From Pelargonium cotyledonis (Eukaryota; Streptophyta; Magnoliopsida; Geraniales; Geraniaceae): a DNA stretch of 64,000 nt. The notes beneath the pieces were generated by a model. That model was not told the DNA's origin. It saw nothing but the letters and a program-made list of their open reading frames with translations, and did no database searches. The position numbers were made by a program, and so were the translations under genes. The stretch is taken from the NCBI GenBank assembly GCA_036897625.1, contig JAYMTA010000006.1:62001-126000 (forward strand), given 5' to 3'. Each line of letters starts with the position of its first letter. Positions within the stretch are counted from its first letter, which is position 1. This document shows positions 11,900-25,900 of this stretch, piece by piece.

Positions 11900-13867
11900 C
11901 CCAAGTAAGTCTACAGGTTTCCGTATCATATACGATTAACTTTCCTCCTTTCATACCTTACCGGGTTACATATCCTACGGGTCGCCTATTTGTACTCTTT
12001 TATTATGAACTTAAAATTCCTAGCTAATTGGAAAAACATCAAGCAAAAGAAAGGCAAAGTGGATATCTATTCTCTTTCTCGCTTATTCTAGTAGCTTCTA
12101 CAAGGATTCTCTTTATTCTAAATTCTAATCTAAACTCTAACATTTTCTACTTTATCTATCAATTTGTATTAATTTTTATGTCGTTATAACACTCCTAGGA
12201 AACCCGCCAGAAAAGTAATTGTACGAAGACAAAAAGGATTCCTTCAAAAGGGCCCTATAATAAGGGTAAACTACAGTCGTAGCTCGGAATTCTTTCTAGT
12301 GAGTACAAAAAATCCTATTATAATTATAGTTAAAGTCCCCGCGAAGGCCCAGCCTTTATTCAATCAGGAAGAATTTATGTTGTTACGTTAAGTTGCAAAA
12401 AGTAAAAGAAACAGAATCCTTAAACAAAGCCTTTGCTTTGAATTCTTTTCCCCGGGATTTGAGGAAAGGAAAGACTGTAGAGAGCCAAAGTTACTTATAC
12501 CGGCGGCCCTTTTTAAGAATTTTAAAGAATAACAAGGTTTTTGAGAGGGAATAAAAATTTAGATTGATGAGTAACTGCCTTAGCTATAAAATTTACTTCA
12601 ATTCTAGACGATAGCAGGCTTCTTGTTTCCTAAACTTGTACTTGAAAGTTGATCCGTAAAAAAACTCTAGCTCAAAAGTAAACTTCATATCTTGAAAGAT
12701 CGCCCAAGATTAGTACTGGACCTCCCCTAGAATAAAAAGAGCACCGGCAAAGGTTTGAGTAGGCTTTTACTTATTTTTATGGAAACTTGTAAGAAAAAAA
12801 CTTAAAAGATACGGGGTAGATTAGGGGTTTTTAATATCTCCCTCTCCCGAATACTAGAGCCGAGTTGCTCCTTGAGAAATCTTTAATGTATTTCTCAAGT
12901 CTTCTTGACTAGTAGGATTTCTTCGTTTTAAAGGGGGCGTTATTTATACTATTATAATAAATAAGGGTCTCCTATTCTATAAATATTACCGGTCTCTCGA
13001 ACTTGTGATTTCCTATTATACCACCAGACAACGACTCCCATTCCCAACGGAAGCTCCGTGAATGTCATACCAGCGCAAGACCAGAGAATTCTTTCCTTTA
13101 TCTAGCTTAATACCTTTCTCTATACGGGGCCCAGTAAGAAATTTATTAGTGTTTGGTCGTGTTAGGGATTATAGCAGACTTATCAAATTTCTCGGGCTCT
13201 CAGCAATTTTACGAGTATAGCCTGACTATAATAGATATTTCTTACGCAGTCTTTCATTGTAAAGGATAAGGGTAAGCTAGAATACTAATAAATTTAAAGA
13301 ATCCTTAATTAGTTCATGGTAGGGGTCCCCTATAGGCATAAATGGGGTAGACCTTAAAAAAAGGTATGGCGTACTATTTTGAATATGAAATAGCGACATA
13401 GGGTGTTGAGTCAATGAATTTAGTTGAATATTTTGTCTAGCCTGTTAATCAACTTTTTCTTAAAGAGGGACAGCCACAGAAGGTACCCCTTGCGTTGGAC
13501 TACTGCAGTTTTCTTTTTATTTATTATATCTCAACTCACTATGAGTGCCTAATTCACCGAATAAAACTGAATAGCCAAAGCAAAGTTAAAAAGATAGGCA
13601 ATGAATCTCTTTCATGAGAAGGAAAAAAAGTTATACGAAAGCGGGCATTATGTCAAGATACAACAAGATTCTTAAGGTACATAACAAGTATTTTCATGCC
13701 ATAAACTTCTTCAACACGAATCCTGTTTAATTCCAGAAAAAAGGCCCCGTATATGGAACTCCTCTATTTACTAATCTATGCCATAAAGGTTTCTAACAGG
13801 ATATCCTTGAAAAGTAAATATCAGTTTATACCTTTTTTTTATTTTAATTTAGCGATGCATACTTATC
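11900..13867. other. Stretch without recognisable genes
   Basis: No gene seen. It contains the hairpin at 12871-12899 and a GGATTCC motif at 12236. A minus-strand GGTGGTATAA with a TTCGAG loop near 12990-13035 is too incomplete to call a tRNA. Confidence 0.6.
12871..12899. repeat. Perfect 10-bp hairpin
   Basis: CTTGAGAAAT (12871-12880) and its exact reverse complement ATTTCTCAAG (12890-12899) flank a nine-base loop. It has no T-tract or neighbouring gene that would make it a terminator. One or two such hairpins are expected by chance in a window this size. Confidence 0.6.
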
Positions 13868-13939
13868 CTTTCTTAGGGGAATTGAACCACTGACTGAAGG
13901 ATTCTTAGTTCTTTGCTCTACCAACTGAGCTATCTGAGC
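13868..13939 (-). pseudogene. trnF: tRNA-Phe-like remnant
   Basis: This is the best tRNA-like sequence in the window: 72 bases with every arm at canonical length. The D-arm is perfect (GCTC/GAGC around AGTTGGTA) and the T-loop is TTCAATT. The 5' part (GCTCAGATAGCTCAGTTGG, then GAGCAAAGAACT) closely matches organellar tRNA-Phe. The anticodon loop, however, is CTAAGAA (anticodon AAG, not GAA), and the acceptor strands GCTCAGA and AAGAAAG give at most one pair of seven. It is probably a decayed trnF copy. Extensive acceptor editing is the only route to function. Confidence 0.5.
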
Positions 13940-14379
13940 CTATACTAACTAAGTTTCCTTGTACAGTTATAGTCCATATACACGGAGCCCGGCGGCTACC
14001 TTTAAATAGTTCTTAGAATTTTAGGGCTTAATGGAAACTATCACGAGCATCTTTTGTAAAAAGAAGTTTAGTATATCGAGCATCAGCAAATTCAAATTCT
14101 ATTCATTGGTTTCCTAGACATATCTTACCTACTGTCTGTAGTGGATGCAGTGTTTGGTAACTTAATACAAGCTTGAGCTACCATACTAGTTTCCTGGAAT
14201 CCTCTATTTCTTTATACTTTATAAGGAGCTTCTACTGCCTAAAATGGAGATTCTTGGACTAGTATTTTCATTGTATAAAAGAATTTGTCAGAATTGAAGA
14301 ACTCCTTATTATGAATACGAAAGACAAAAGTACGTAGATGCTCACTACCAACCCCTATTCAAGATTAAGCAAAGGTACT

Positions 14380-14640
14380 CCTTTTTGTTGTGCTTATCAT
14401 TATTAAGGATATAAACTTAATAGTATATAAGTAAGTCCTTGTTCCCCACTGAAGGGTACCGAAGAAGGGTAATGCAAGGAATATCTTAGATAGAATATGT
14501 ATACGTTATAAGCACACGCACTTCTTCTTGACATTCTTACTTGGTTGTTATTCTTAATCTTACTTGTTTTGATAGCACTTATACTTGTAGTATCTCTTTA
14601 GTCTTAATACCTTTCCAAGAAGCTAGGCCTCAACTTTACC
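14380..14640 (-). repeat. Dispersed repeat A, copy 2 (core 14394-14493)
   Basis: Collinear with copy 3: TTATCATTAT (14394-14403), GTAAGTCCTT (14431-14440) and GGGTAATGCAAGGA (14467-14480) recur with intervals of 27 and 26 bases, against 30 and 27 in copy 3. It also matches copy 1 at 43 of 50 positions. The tail (14500-14640) is T-rich here, hence purine-rich on the minus strand. A plus-strand frame (14541-14750, TTG start) is a shadow of this composition. Confidence 0.65.
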
Positions 14641-14754
14641 TCTTTACTAGAAACTCAGTACTTAAGTTATACTTACTACTTATGGTATACAGCAATTCAA
14701 TTAGGTATCCTCGATCAAATGAAAAAAGAGCCGTATATTATTTTATCTAGCTAG

Positions 14755-15860
14755 CTCCATCCTCTCAGGGACGTATAAATCTTGTTTATATAGAGATCAT
14801 GAAAAAACTTGAAAATGAGGTAAACCTACAAAATCTCTTCAAATTGGTGTGAAAACGCTAAGTTTCTTTAATTAATGATTAACTACGCGCCTTCTACTAT
14901 ACTACTAAAAACCAGACAGCTAGTATGAAAATACTAATTTTTAAATATGAAGTTCTAGAGAAGGAGATATATGATCTTGACACGGGCCTTATCCCAGATC
15001 TGATAGTTTATTACCTTGAATCAATTATTTAAAATCATAGATTGCTTTTCTCTAAACGAGTGCAGAGTTAAAGGATTAAGAGTTATTTAGTAGAGGTAGA
15101 GGGAGCCCAACTTATTGAATACGGGGGTTCCAATAATGTTATCTCAGTGCTTGAAAACTGAAGGATAGAAGGATATGCAACACCCTAGGATGAAACCCTC
15201 TTTTGATACCAATTCCCAGTGCTTAGCAGCCACCTATTAAATTTTCATGCATATATTTCTAATTTTACAACTTAGTCAATACTTAAAGGAACAAGGTATT
15301 CTACTTCTTCATAGTAATAGCTCTGGTTTACTTTTACTGTCTCGTAATCAACTCCGTAATGGCATTTTTAGGTCCTGTCTTGACAAAGTCAGTAATACCG
15401 GGATTCTTAATTTTAGTTCATATTACAAAAAATTAGAAATTGGAAACATATCAAAGCTTGTCTTGTAATAATGATATTGTATAAACGCTAATTTAAAAAC
15501 GTAAGGTTACCTCTTTTTAATAACTAAAAGTTTTTATCTACCCTTAATAACGAATAATTCATAGAGTCCTTCTTCTAAAAAAATCTTACCTGCAAGCCAG
15601 CTCTAACTCCGGTAAAACCCTTGAGAACAAGTAATCAAATATTCATGATACACTGGAAACAGAAGGGCTCCGTATAGATAAAAAGACTCAAATAAAGTAG
15701 GATAGTATGTAAACTCTGTTAACTAGGACTCTGCGGAATCCCTTTTAATAATTCCTTGTGAATAAAATCACTTAAATAGAAATGGAATCGGTATGTTCTC
15801 CATTGCGATTCACAGAGTGTCAGAACATAAGTTGCAAGAAAAAAAGCATTACACATAACC
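14755..15860. other. Stretch without recognisable genes
   Basis: No supported gene. A 73-codon frame at 15247-15468 begins with ATG but has no recognisable motif and is within chance length. A GGAATCC motif is at 15735. Confidence 0.55.
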
Positions 15861-15863
15861 AGT

Positions 15864-15935
15864 AGGGGTTAGACAAGTAGTAAAGCACGGGTTCGTGGAA
15901 GCCCATATGTAAAGGTTCTAAACCCGCGGATCTTA
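15864..15935 (+). pseudogene. tRNA-Gln-like remnant
   Basis: AGGGGTT, the D-arm-like ACAAGTAGTAAAGCA and a five-pair anticodon stem GGGTT/AGCCC (15889-15893 with 15900-15904) around a six-base loop follow the order of organellar tRNA-Gln. The loop does not carry the TTG anticodon. The T-stem is mostly unpaired and the acceptor strands do not match. I treat it as a fossil; the Gln assignment is tentative. Confidence 0.35.
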
Positions 15936-16480
15936 ATGTTTTTGTTTCTACAGCTTCAAAGAAGGCTCATCAAAAAGGAAACACTACACTTACTACTAGT
16001 CTGATACCCTCTTCCCTTAAGATGCGTCCAATCCCTTAGAGAACGGAATAGCCACATAAGAAATAAAAATACGAATCTCTTTGAATACCCGTATTCCTTG
16101 TTTAGCGATTCCTCCAAACCAAAAAATGAAATTTCTTTCGAGTATTTGCCTTTAAATCCTTAGATTTGGCTGACAATAATTTAGTTCTCCGCAACATAAA
16201 GCGGGATCTTTTTGACGTTAATAACAGTCGGGAACTATCTACAGTAGGAAAGGCTCCGGTAATTGAAGTTAGTAACAAGGGGTTCCTAAGAATTTTCTAG
16301 TTTAAGACTCTTTTAAAGTTTTATCAGAACCTGATAATCGGATACCCTGAAGCTTGTACGAGCAAGCGGATAGTAGAGATATGCTGGGGATAAGGACACA
16401 AGTTAGAAGGCGTGTGTGAAATAGGTTCCTTTCGAAAGAAGCCAGAAAAGCTTCTTTATAAAATTAGTATTGAATGAAAG

Positions 16481-16489
16481 AGTACGAGA
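16481..16489 (+). other. Sarcin-ricin-like motif AGTACGAGA
   Basis: AGTACGAGA is the core of the universal sarcin-ricin loop of large-subunit rRNA (AGUACGAGAGGACC). Here it continues AGCAAT, so the GGACC side is missing. Similar cores occur at 17398 and 18633. Without flanking helices this is only suggestive. Confidence 0.15.
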
Positions 16490-16604
16490 AGCAATAACTT
16501 TTTTTACTACAGTTAGGCTACTTTTTGAAAAAGAAAGAGAGTTCTATTACCAAAACTACGGATTCTAAAGTGCAACTCATTTTACTTAAATAAGTTTGCC
16601 TTCA

Positions 16605-16677
16605 GTAGTATATTCCAATCGAACTCATGACTTGAGATTCCATGAACCGGTGCTCTAACCACGTAGCTTTACTTCAC
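16605..16677 (-). pseudogene. tRNA-Met(CAU)-like remnant
   Basis: On the minus strand the D-arm region GTGGTTAGAGCACCGG, the loop TTCATGG (anticodon CAT) and the T-loop TTCGATT are at canonical spacing. The 3' side of the T-stem has been replaced (ATGAG against GGAAT) and the acceptor does not pair. It shares the 14-mer CATGACTTGAGATT (plus strand) with the remnant at 55595-55667. Confidence 0.4.
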
Positions 16678-16903
16678 AAAACATATATTTAATACTAGAA
16701 CGAGAGTCATACAAGATTGACTTTACTATAATCAGTGACTATAATTAGAGTATTCCGGATAAGCTAAATCTATTTGTATATAAGTGATTAATTCATGAAA
16801 ATACTGTATCAAAAAGGAGTGCCTTCACTCTTCAACCATATGCTAAGTACGCCTTGTTACTTTAAAATTTTAGTGCCCCTGGTATAACTACCCGAGAGCT
16901 TTA

Positions 16904-16931
16904 GGATAACAGGGGAATCCTATTGGCACCT
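16904..16931 (+). other. LSU rRNA domain V-like motif pair
   Basis: GGATAACAGG (16904-16913) is followed by TTGGCACCT (16923-16931), the same order as in domain V of large-subunit rRNA. There the two are separated by about 35-40 bases of hairpin; here only GGAATCCTA lies between. It could be a decayed or fragmented rRNA piece, or chance. No other domain V sequence adjoins it. Confidence 0.22.
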
Positions 16932-16939
16932 GGTTTACA

Positions 16940-19900
16940 AGTGATTTCTCTATAAGATCTTCCTTAGAAGCAGAGACTATAGGCCTTTTAGAACATTCTA
17001 TTTAAACTAAGTACTGCCAGAGTAGAAATAAGAAAAGTTTTGCGTATTTAAAAAGTCAAGGAGAAGCTGCCTAATGAAATAAGGAATTCTTGAGTTGTCG
17101 TAGTTTGCCTGACTCATAAAAAAGTAATGAGCAACCTACACACAAGCTTTTTTAGAAATTCAATTTTATAGAGTTACTCCCATGTTTCAATATGTACAGT
17201 GAGTCTTAGATTTCTATAAGAGCCCACTTTCTTGGAGGGTACCTAAAATCCTACTTTTCAATTCAATTCAAGATATGTATTTTATTTCAAGTAATAATTA
17301 GATAAGTCGTCCGTGACCGAAGTCTCCTACCTTTCCTTAGAAGAAAAGCAACACATATAAAAAGCCCTTGTCTCGGTGCGCTACCAAGCTCTAGTTTAGT
17401 ACGAGATATAGCATATACCAAGTACCCAAGCATTCTGCTTTATAGGAAGCTTGCCATGGAATACCGGCTTAAAATAAAAATAACACCTACAATAATTAGC
17501 AGAGTCTCATGTTTTGAAATAGTAATGAAGTGACTACACCTCCGTTGCTTGAAGGGTTTCAGAATCTCTTTTTAGTGCTAACACAGTTCTCTGCACAAAG
17601 TTTTACTGACGTACACTGAGGATCTCCTTCTCTTGTTCTAGGAGTTTCTAAAGTACTAAATAGGATCTTCTTCCTTAAGATTTGAAAGGAGGAGATACCA
17701 ATTTATGATTGACTGTGATTCATTTCCTAAAAGGCACTCCCTATAACTGAACCCAGTAATTTTTCTGGTATAGAGAGCAAGGGTTTGACTCCTAAATTAC
17801 CCTTATTTCGTGATAATTGGCATCGGTTCGAAAGAGCAAAGTAAAGCCTAATTCTATACGAATAGTCCAAAACCAAAACTGCCGGTATAGTTATTTTTAT
17901 TTAAGTCCTATCGCGTAAACATGAAATTTATTACGCCCGGTAAAAATATATAGATAAGTCACACTTCTTAAACTGAGTTTTTTACGTTGGTTCAAACAGG
18001 TATACCTAGCTGAAATAGCATAGAACTGTACCCATTATACATTTAAGCAAATACTAGATTCTAAAAAGAGCCTCTAATCGAATCCCCCCTCTGGACGTGC
18101 TTACGCTTTTGTTTACAAGGACTTAACTTACTAGATACTAAATGGAACTTAGCTTTCATTCAATGAACCCTAAAAAGTGGTAAACCCAACTTGGAAGTAG
18201 ATAGGAGAACCCCCTAAAATGCTGTTTTAAGGCGCTTAGTAAGTTATATAAAATACCCTTATGTAGAAATTTAAAAGAGACTTACTCTTGAATACCCAAG
18301 ACGTTTATCCCTTAACTTGTCTATTACAAAACCCCAAGGAGGACTTGTAGAAGAATTTCCGGACATGCCTTTACTTTTAATAAAGTTTTTGACTATTTTA
18401 AGTATTAAGTAAAAAATAGCTTAGGAAAAGGCAAGCAAATTGATTCGTAGATTTGCAGAATAACGGGTAGGCCAGTCCGTACTTAAGTATTATCATTTTT
18501 CCGTTATGTCAAAGATTTGCTAAATATGCGATGTGTCGTAGTTAAAAAGCCAGGGTATTCAATTTCTTCGTATGTCTCTATATTGTTTTTAGAAGCGGTT
18601 CTTAATTCAGGGTATTAAACCTACTAAAAGTTAGTACGAGTTCGTTTCAGGGTTGAGTAACAATGTACTTTTTCTAATCCCAAAGTGTCACTTTCAATAA
18701 ATTTAGCGAACCTTTTTAGGGTTTTCAGAGATCTAACTGATTAAAACTTCAATTTCACGGAAGAATTGTGAACAAAAAAATGAGTGTCTGTAATAAAGAA
18801 AAGAGTGGAATTTCTTAGAAGGGGGGTACTATATACTAGGGACAAGAAATCTATTTCGACTCTAAGCATGACTTAAAATGCTCATATGAAAAAGAGAAGT
18901 CTCATTGAAACGCAGAGTCATGAGATAAGAAAATACTAGAATAACTTTTACATATGGGAGCTCCCTATTTTTTATTAAAAGTAAGGTAACTAGTGTTATA
19001 GCATACTTCGGTAAAACTCATATTTTTACAGTGAGTCCCTAAAGAGAGTCCTGTTCCTCAGGAAGCTCGGGAGACAGATGTCTTATTATCCAAGCTTTTC
19101 CTAAACTGAGAATGAAGAAGCTCCGTTGTATAGATGTAAGGAGGATTTAGGTTCAGAGAAATCTTATACATATGTGCCTTCCCGTGCCTTTCTTAAAAGG
19201 AAAGGGAAGCCTTAAAGACAGCAAGGCTCGCACAAGTACCTCTTTTTAGCTATAGAGAACACCGATTCTGCCGGCGCAATCTACCTTATAATGAGACCTG
19301 TCGTGTTTACAAAAAGTAAATCACAAATTTCATTAGATTTTTGGACAAGCTTCTAAGTCCCGGGCTTTGCTTACTTTAACCCCCCCGGATGGGTCTAATT
19401 AGGGAATTATTCAGAAGTTTGAATTTAGAGATATTGCTTAGGCTGATTCCGAAAAGCATTGACTTGTATTATTAAGAGCTCTTGATTATTAGAAAGGGAG
19501 TATAAAACTTGATAACATAGAACCTAATTAGAATTTTATACAAAAAAACTCTTTGATAGATTAGATCACTCTTTTAAAACCTGTTACATAACTAAACCAA
19601 AACTGTTTGGAGAAGTTTATTATTCAAGAAAAACTTGTGTAAAAACGAAACTTCAAGCATCCAGGCCTGGAGTAGGCTTGTCTATGGTGTATCTATTTAA
19701 GCACCCTATCCTACTTACTTGGGGGAATCGAGTCCTCAGCTGTGGGTGTCTGTAATCTCTATATTAAAAAAAGGTTTAAACAATCAAATATTTGCAAAAG
19801 ATTTCTCGATTACCTAGGTAAAAGGCTTGGTTACTGTTTTTACAACAAGGGTTTGTTGAGAGATTTTCGTGTATTACATAATTGGACTTGTTGAATTTAC

Positions 19901-22900
19901 TCCAAGTAAGAAGCGTGTCAGTGTATTTTTCCTTTTTCGACAGTAGTATTTAGGCATTTAGCATTGCGCTTCTTGGGTGTTCATAAACGGTACAATATGA
20001 GGGGGATCTTTACTTAGTTAGCTTTTAGCTAGGATTCTCTTTTTCTTTATAAGTGTTTCCTGTTTTATGCTCTTACTTTTATAAGAACCTCGGGTTTACT
20101 TTTGGTTGGGGCAAGCTCTCAAAAGGAGCCTCCAGAGTAAGCTAAGTCATACAAGGGGGAACTTCTATGCTATCCATATCAAGGGATTTCATACCAATTT
20201 ATTATTAAGATGAATTCCTTGACTCAAAACTCGTAACTATTTACATATAACTAAAAGCGTAAACTTAGGAACTCTTTCTTTATCAGATTAACCTCACCAT
20301 TAATAAACAAGCAAAAAAGTCAAACCTATGAAGTGAAGATAAAGCCGAGTCCATTATCGTAAACTTAAAATAGATAAGATTTACTCGATAAAACATAAAA
20401 CCTAGGATTGCTTCTACCTAAAGTTCAGGAATTATTCACTGAAAAAGCAGGGATTTGCCCTCTTTTAAGGTCGCGCCAGCAGATGCTTTTAATCTTTTGC
20501 TTTGTAAATCAACGTAAGAACAGAAATCCTTTGGTAAGACTTCTGTTTGAGTTGAGTAGATGAATTCTTTTATTCTATAGGTTCTTTTAGGATTATGACG
20601 CGCGGGATACCCTATAACTGTGTAGAAATAACTAAGTTATCTCTCTAAAAGTCTCATGATACAAGTTCCTTTTGTGTTTTTGGCTATTTATTAACTTATT
20701 AAATTTGATAATTAAGGTTACTTACAGGGGTAGACGAACTCTTGTTCAAAGAAAATGTTTAGTAATCCAGGTTGAAATCGTAATTACTCTTTTCGGGACT
20801 AAATCAAAGTCTAACTAATTGATAGCAGCGGTCCAGCTAAAATTGCTCAATTTATCTTGGTGGAATGCCTTAGGGTATTCATTTAAGATAGCCTTATCTA
20901 TCAGGATGTATAAAAAACCCTATTTATATCTATTGTTAAAACAGAAAAGCTTTAATTCCGCTCTTGTAGCATAGAAGAAAAGGACTTTTCTTTTTTTTTT
21001 CTAGAATAAATACAGACTCTGGTTAAGTAAGGTTATTCCGGCCTTTTGTAAAATTCAGTACATTCTAAGTAGCAGATGACTGTAGGAAAAGTAAATAGGG
21101 GATATAGAAATACGGGTATACAACTAATATTAGATACGAAGTCTAGCTTTAGAGTATTCTTTGAGGAATCCGTAAGCAAAGGGCCTCTTAGTTTCCAACT
21201 CAGGGTTTGTTTGTTTCCTATTATATAGCTATAGCCTTAATCTTGCTACTAATAAGAAGCTTTATAGTAAATATGTCCGCTTACCTAACGCGCGGTTTTG
21301 CACACAAGGTTAACTCGTCATTTAATATGTATTCTATATAAGTGATTTCATATACGAAAATAGAGTCGGCTTTTCTTTCTCGCTCATACCTGTATTTGGA
21401 ATGCCTAAGCCTCTTAGTCTCTTTCTTTGACAGTAGTGAAGAGCTTGGGAGATTCTAGTCCACACCCATCTTGGGTTCACTCTGAGGAAACAAACTTATG
21501 GACTTTGACTTTTTAGTTTACAGTTTTAGCAAGGATTTGTCTCCTATTTTTAACGGGTATTGTACATTTAGACAAAGAATAGACAATCCGAGACTTTATT
21601 CCGGATCTTAGACAAAGTGAGTGCCTTTTCTTTTCAACGCTAATGCACCTTATAACCTGCACTTATACAAGCTATACTCACTTTTTCTATACCTTGTGTC
21701 TTAACCCTCATACCTTAAAAAGAGTACCCATTACTTTAAGGAAATCTTGATTAGATTGTTTTGTAAGTGTAGCGCTTTTCGCTGAAGAAGATATACTTTA
21801 GTAAGGACATTTCGAGTTTGCAGCGGGTTTTTGTAAAAACTGTTCTGTACACCTAGTAATTTTTTAAATATCAAGGATCCCTCCTTTCTTTGATAGACAG
21901 TTTTGGCCATATCGGAGATATTAAGGGTGCTCGTTTTTTTAGATAGATAAACAAACTTCTAATGATGGGACTAGGATAAGCTTATTTTAGGAATTACTTA
22001 TAGTAAATTGGGAATTTGCTGGCAATTTAAATGGTATTGCCGGTTGGATAGTCGGAGATACCTTTATAGTACCGTATTCTTGTTATTGGTAAAAGAAATC
22101 TGTGCAGGATAGAAAAAAACCACTAATTAAGATTATTCACTCAAGTTTTAGGAGTCGATTATATAAGGAATTTTTTGATAAATAAAAAAAAAAAGTTTTA
22201 TTAGCTCTCTTTGCTATAGTCTTTAAAAAAGTGCTTCTGTTTTTAAACCTTATCTACTAAAAAACGTTACTCCATTAGTGCTTCACAAAAAACTCATACA
22301 TAAATATATATACTAAGATGTGTTATATCACACGCAAAAGACCCCAGATTTTGTTTTGTGCCCTTTAATTTATTCCATTTGAAAAAGTAAAGAATAGGAG
22401 CCCTCGATTAAATTAGGATAGATTTTTTTCTATATTTAGCTTATAATACCTATTAAAATTCTTATTGAGGGTACTTACAAAGGATAGAGCTGGGAGTTCC
22501 TGGAGCCCTTTTTTTCTAATAACAGAACCACTAGTTGAGAGTTTCTACTCATTTGCGTAACATTAACAATATTACTTTTATGCAACTCATTGTGTTGCGG
22601 TTGGTAAAGTAAAGTCGTTACGTTGGAGTTGTGTTTAATTTGCTGTTGTTCTCCTTTTGGAGTAGTATACTAAATAAATTTTCAGGCAAATTCTTTTATA
22701 ATAACAGATTTTCAAACTTTGCACTTTTTATTATATCAAAAAATATGGGAGGACACATGTAAAGTCAAAGTAGAAAAGACTTATTCTAAGCCTAAGCTTC
22801 CTTATGTATACAGAGAATCCTGTTTTTAGCTACCTATAATATTTGGGACTTGTCCAAGAGAAAAGCATTAAGGTTACATACTTATAAGAACTTAAAAGGG

Positions 22901-25900
22901 GAGTCTTTGTTAATATAAGAAATGTATTAGGATAACTAGGAGGCTTTAGAAACGTTGGGAATTCGTATTTTGCCTCTAACTTTTATACTTTAAGATCCTA
23001 TTAAGAGGTACCATTTAGTTTGGAAGCGAGAAGTTACCTATCTACACATAATACACACACACTTCTTCGTAAGCTAGCACAGATTTACTCCTCTTTTTAC
23101 CTAACCCAAACTCCTATAAATAAAGGCCCAAAATTCTATTTAGCTGACTTTATCATGTCATAATTATTTGATTAATTAATCTTGGTGGAATTTAGGCTTT
23201 AATGTTTCTATAAAAAAAGTAAATACAGGAAAAGCAGAAATCTTAGAAGGAATCTTTATTTCTTAAAAGTGTTTGAGTTCCCTAGAATTTTAAGTACTCT
23301 CTAACTGAATAATTTTACGGAGACCCAGTATACTACTTTTATAATACCGTGTTATAGCCTGGGAATTTTATAAGAAGAAAGAAACTTCTAAACTTAGGTT
23401 TCCACTTTAGGTGTTATACTCCGCCTTACTTTTACTCTAATCCACCATAACCCGTTTCATAACCCTCTAAACTTTTCTATTAAACACCGGTTAAAGTCCA
23501 CTGTCAATACTTACACTTTACTACATTGGAACAAGAATATCAATCTATTTCTACATAGAATAAAAAGGAAACAGCAAAAGCAATTGTCAGAGAGACAAGT
23601 AAACAAGTACCAAGCTTGCACATTCCTCTTCACTTTGTTCAGAGTTTCCTTCAGTCAAGACAAGCTTATCTCAAGTTTGTTAACTAAAATTTAAGAGGCT
23701 TTAGGAAATACGAAGTAAAGACAAAATAAAATACAGGAAATTTCTAATATATCGCAATAGTTTTATAAATAGGAAGGACTTATAGGCTTTATGGATGACT
23801 ACTTTTTTGTAATAATATAGGGAAGTAAATTTATCTAATTGTGAGATTGCCAAGTTCGAGCTAAGGGGCTTCCTAGGATAACTAAAAAGCGTAAGCTCAG
23901 GGTCTCTCAACTCAATAGAAGTAGTGAAATAAAAAAAAGAGTAACTATACTTAAAGCACCTAGAATCTCTAAAAGTACTTTAACTTGGAACTCCCATCAA
24001 TAGTAAATTAAATTCGTATTCTTGCTTTTAATATAGAGAAATGGCAGCTTGCCCCCTAGATGGCGACCCCTGTTTGCCATATACCTAACTTACAAAAACC
24101 CGCATTCTGAAGAGGTTTTTTCTAGATATAACATTCAAAAGGAATAAATAAACTTTATTTAGGATTAGTTTACAAGATTCTACTTAAAATTGAAGGAAAA
24201 ATTTAGCGTAAAGAGAGAGTTTTTCTAGCTTAACTATCTTCTGTTTTCAGAATTAGTGGGGTAGGATATACGGGTTCCTTGCTATGTCCTTTAAAAGTTT
24301 TCATCCCAGTGTCTTCTTTTAAGAAAACCTAATACCAGAGTTCTTCATTATAATGTATCCTCAAGCGGCCCCGCTTATAATTACAAGGCGCCAATCACCT
24401 AAAGTGGGGGGATATAAAGTTAGTATATAACTTCTGAAAAGTATCCCCCTTTTCCACTGTAACCGGGATTTCTCTTTCATAGCAAAGGATAACTACTCCC
24501 GGATCCGCCTTTTACGATACCTGTTTCTTGAACTACTCTGTCTCAATTTCAGAAATATGTAAAAGCTTTGCCATATGAGCTGCGTAACAACGAACAAAAA
24601 TAGTTATATACTTTTCTGCCCTGCCGGGTATACCACCAAGAAAATCTGCATAAATATTATAAATCAAACTAGTCAAGAGTACTTTTATTAGACTTATACT
24701 CTTAGGAACACGGTCTAAAGGCGCGATCCAGGCAGTACCTTATAGTATTATAGTAGCGGGCTCGTATATAAAAATAAGCAGGACAAATAGTTGAATATAC
24801 TTGTGTGTAATAAAGGTGTTTGTACGAGTTTAGTATTTTACGGAACAAGAGGCTGAGAATCCGTGTCCTAAGTAGGCGATCCTGATGATGTATGATTCTA
24901 TGAAAAAGTTTTATCCTATATATTATCACTTCCTCTAAATTGTAGATTTTATAAGGCTTTTTTACTGTGGAAAGGAACTAAAAGCAACTTAGGAGAAATT
25001 AGGGAATCTTAAAAGAAATCCTTGTTAGAGCTATCTTTTCTTTTAGTCAGGAAGGGAATTCTAATTTGAGATCTCTGAGAGAATATGTGTTCTCAGGATT
25101 TTCTTACTACTGGTATAATATATCAGAGTTTTCCTTATCAAAAAGGCTGTTCTGTTAGCTTTAATTAATATGGAATAATGTAAAAAACAATAAAACAAAA
25201 CTTAAGACTTTCAAATATAGTTTACCGGGTTCCTTTGAGAGGAGTTTGTCTAACCAAGTCCCATCTATTTTAAAGCAAAGCATAGAATCTAATAAAATGG
25301 AAGCCCGCTTTTAAGATAGACTGAAAGCTTAAACCCCTGATTTCCCTACTATCAATCTCTAAGCCAACCCAAAAGAAAAGAATACTGAATAGGTGTAACT
25401 ACTGACTAATGTTTCTGTTAAATATACTTTATCGAAAGTACTTATTCGTAAAAGACCTATATAAGGGTTTATCTATATTTAGAATAAGATCAAAACTCCA
25501 AAATCGTATTCTAAAAAGAAGGATCATTTCTAGCTAAAAAATAGCTAAAGCGGGTCTAATTAGTAGCTTGTTGAGGGGCCTTAGTCCCCCTTGATTGATA
25601 GTAAGAATCCTAGTAAACTTCTACAGACCCTGGGATCCCTTATTACCTCTCCGACTCGTATTTAATATTGAAGCAGTAGAAGCCACTCGTAGAAAAGCTA
25701 TAGAGTAACCCAGCTTTATATAATTGAATTTCACTATAAGAAAGAGAACCCATGTTTTGGAAGAGACGTTTTATCAGGTACCGATTATAGGATCCTCTTG
25801 AACACAAACTTTGCCCAGAAGAAAAACATCTAGGACACTTTTAAGGCTCTTACTCCAGAAATTTCTTATATACTTTATTCTATGCCAGGCTTAGTTCCTC

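Noticed and set aside
12990-13035. A minus-strand GGTGGTATAA with TTCGAG.
   Set aside because: The spacing is too short for a tRNA and the stems are absent.
20471-20490. GCGCCAGCAG, similar to the SSU rRNA 530-loop start GTGCCAGCAG.
   Set aside because: The following CCGCGGTAA is absent; a nine-base partial match is too weak.
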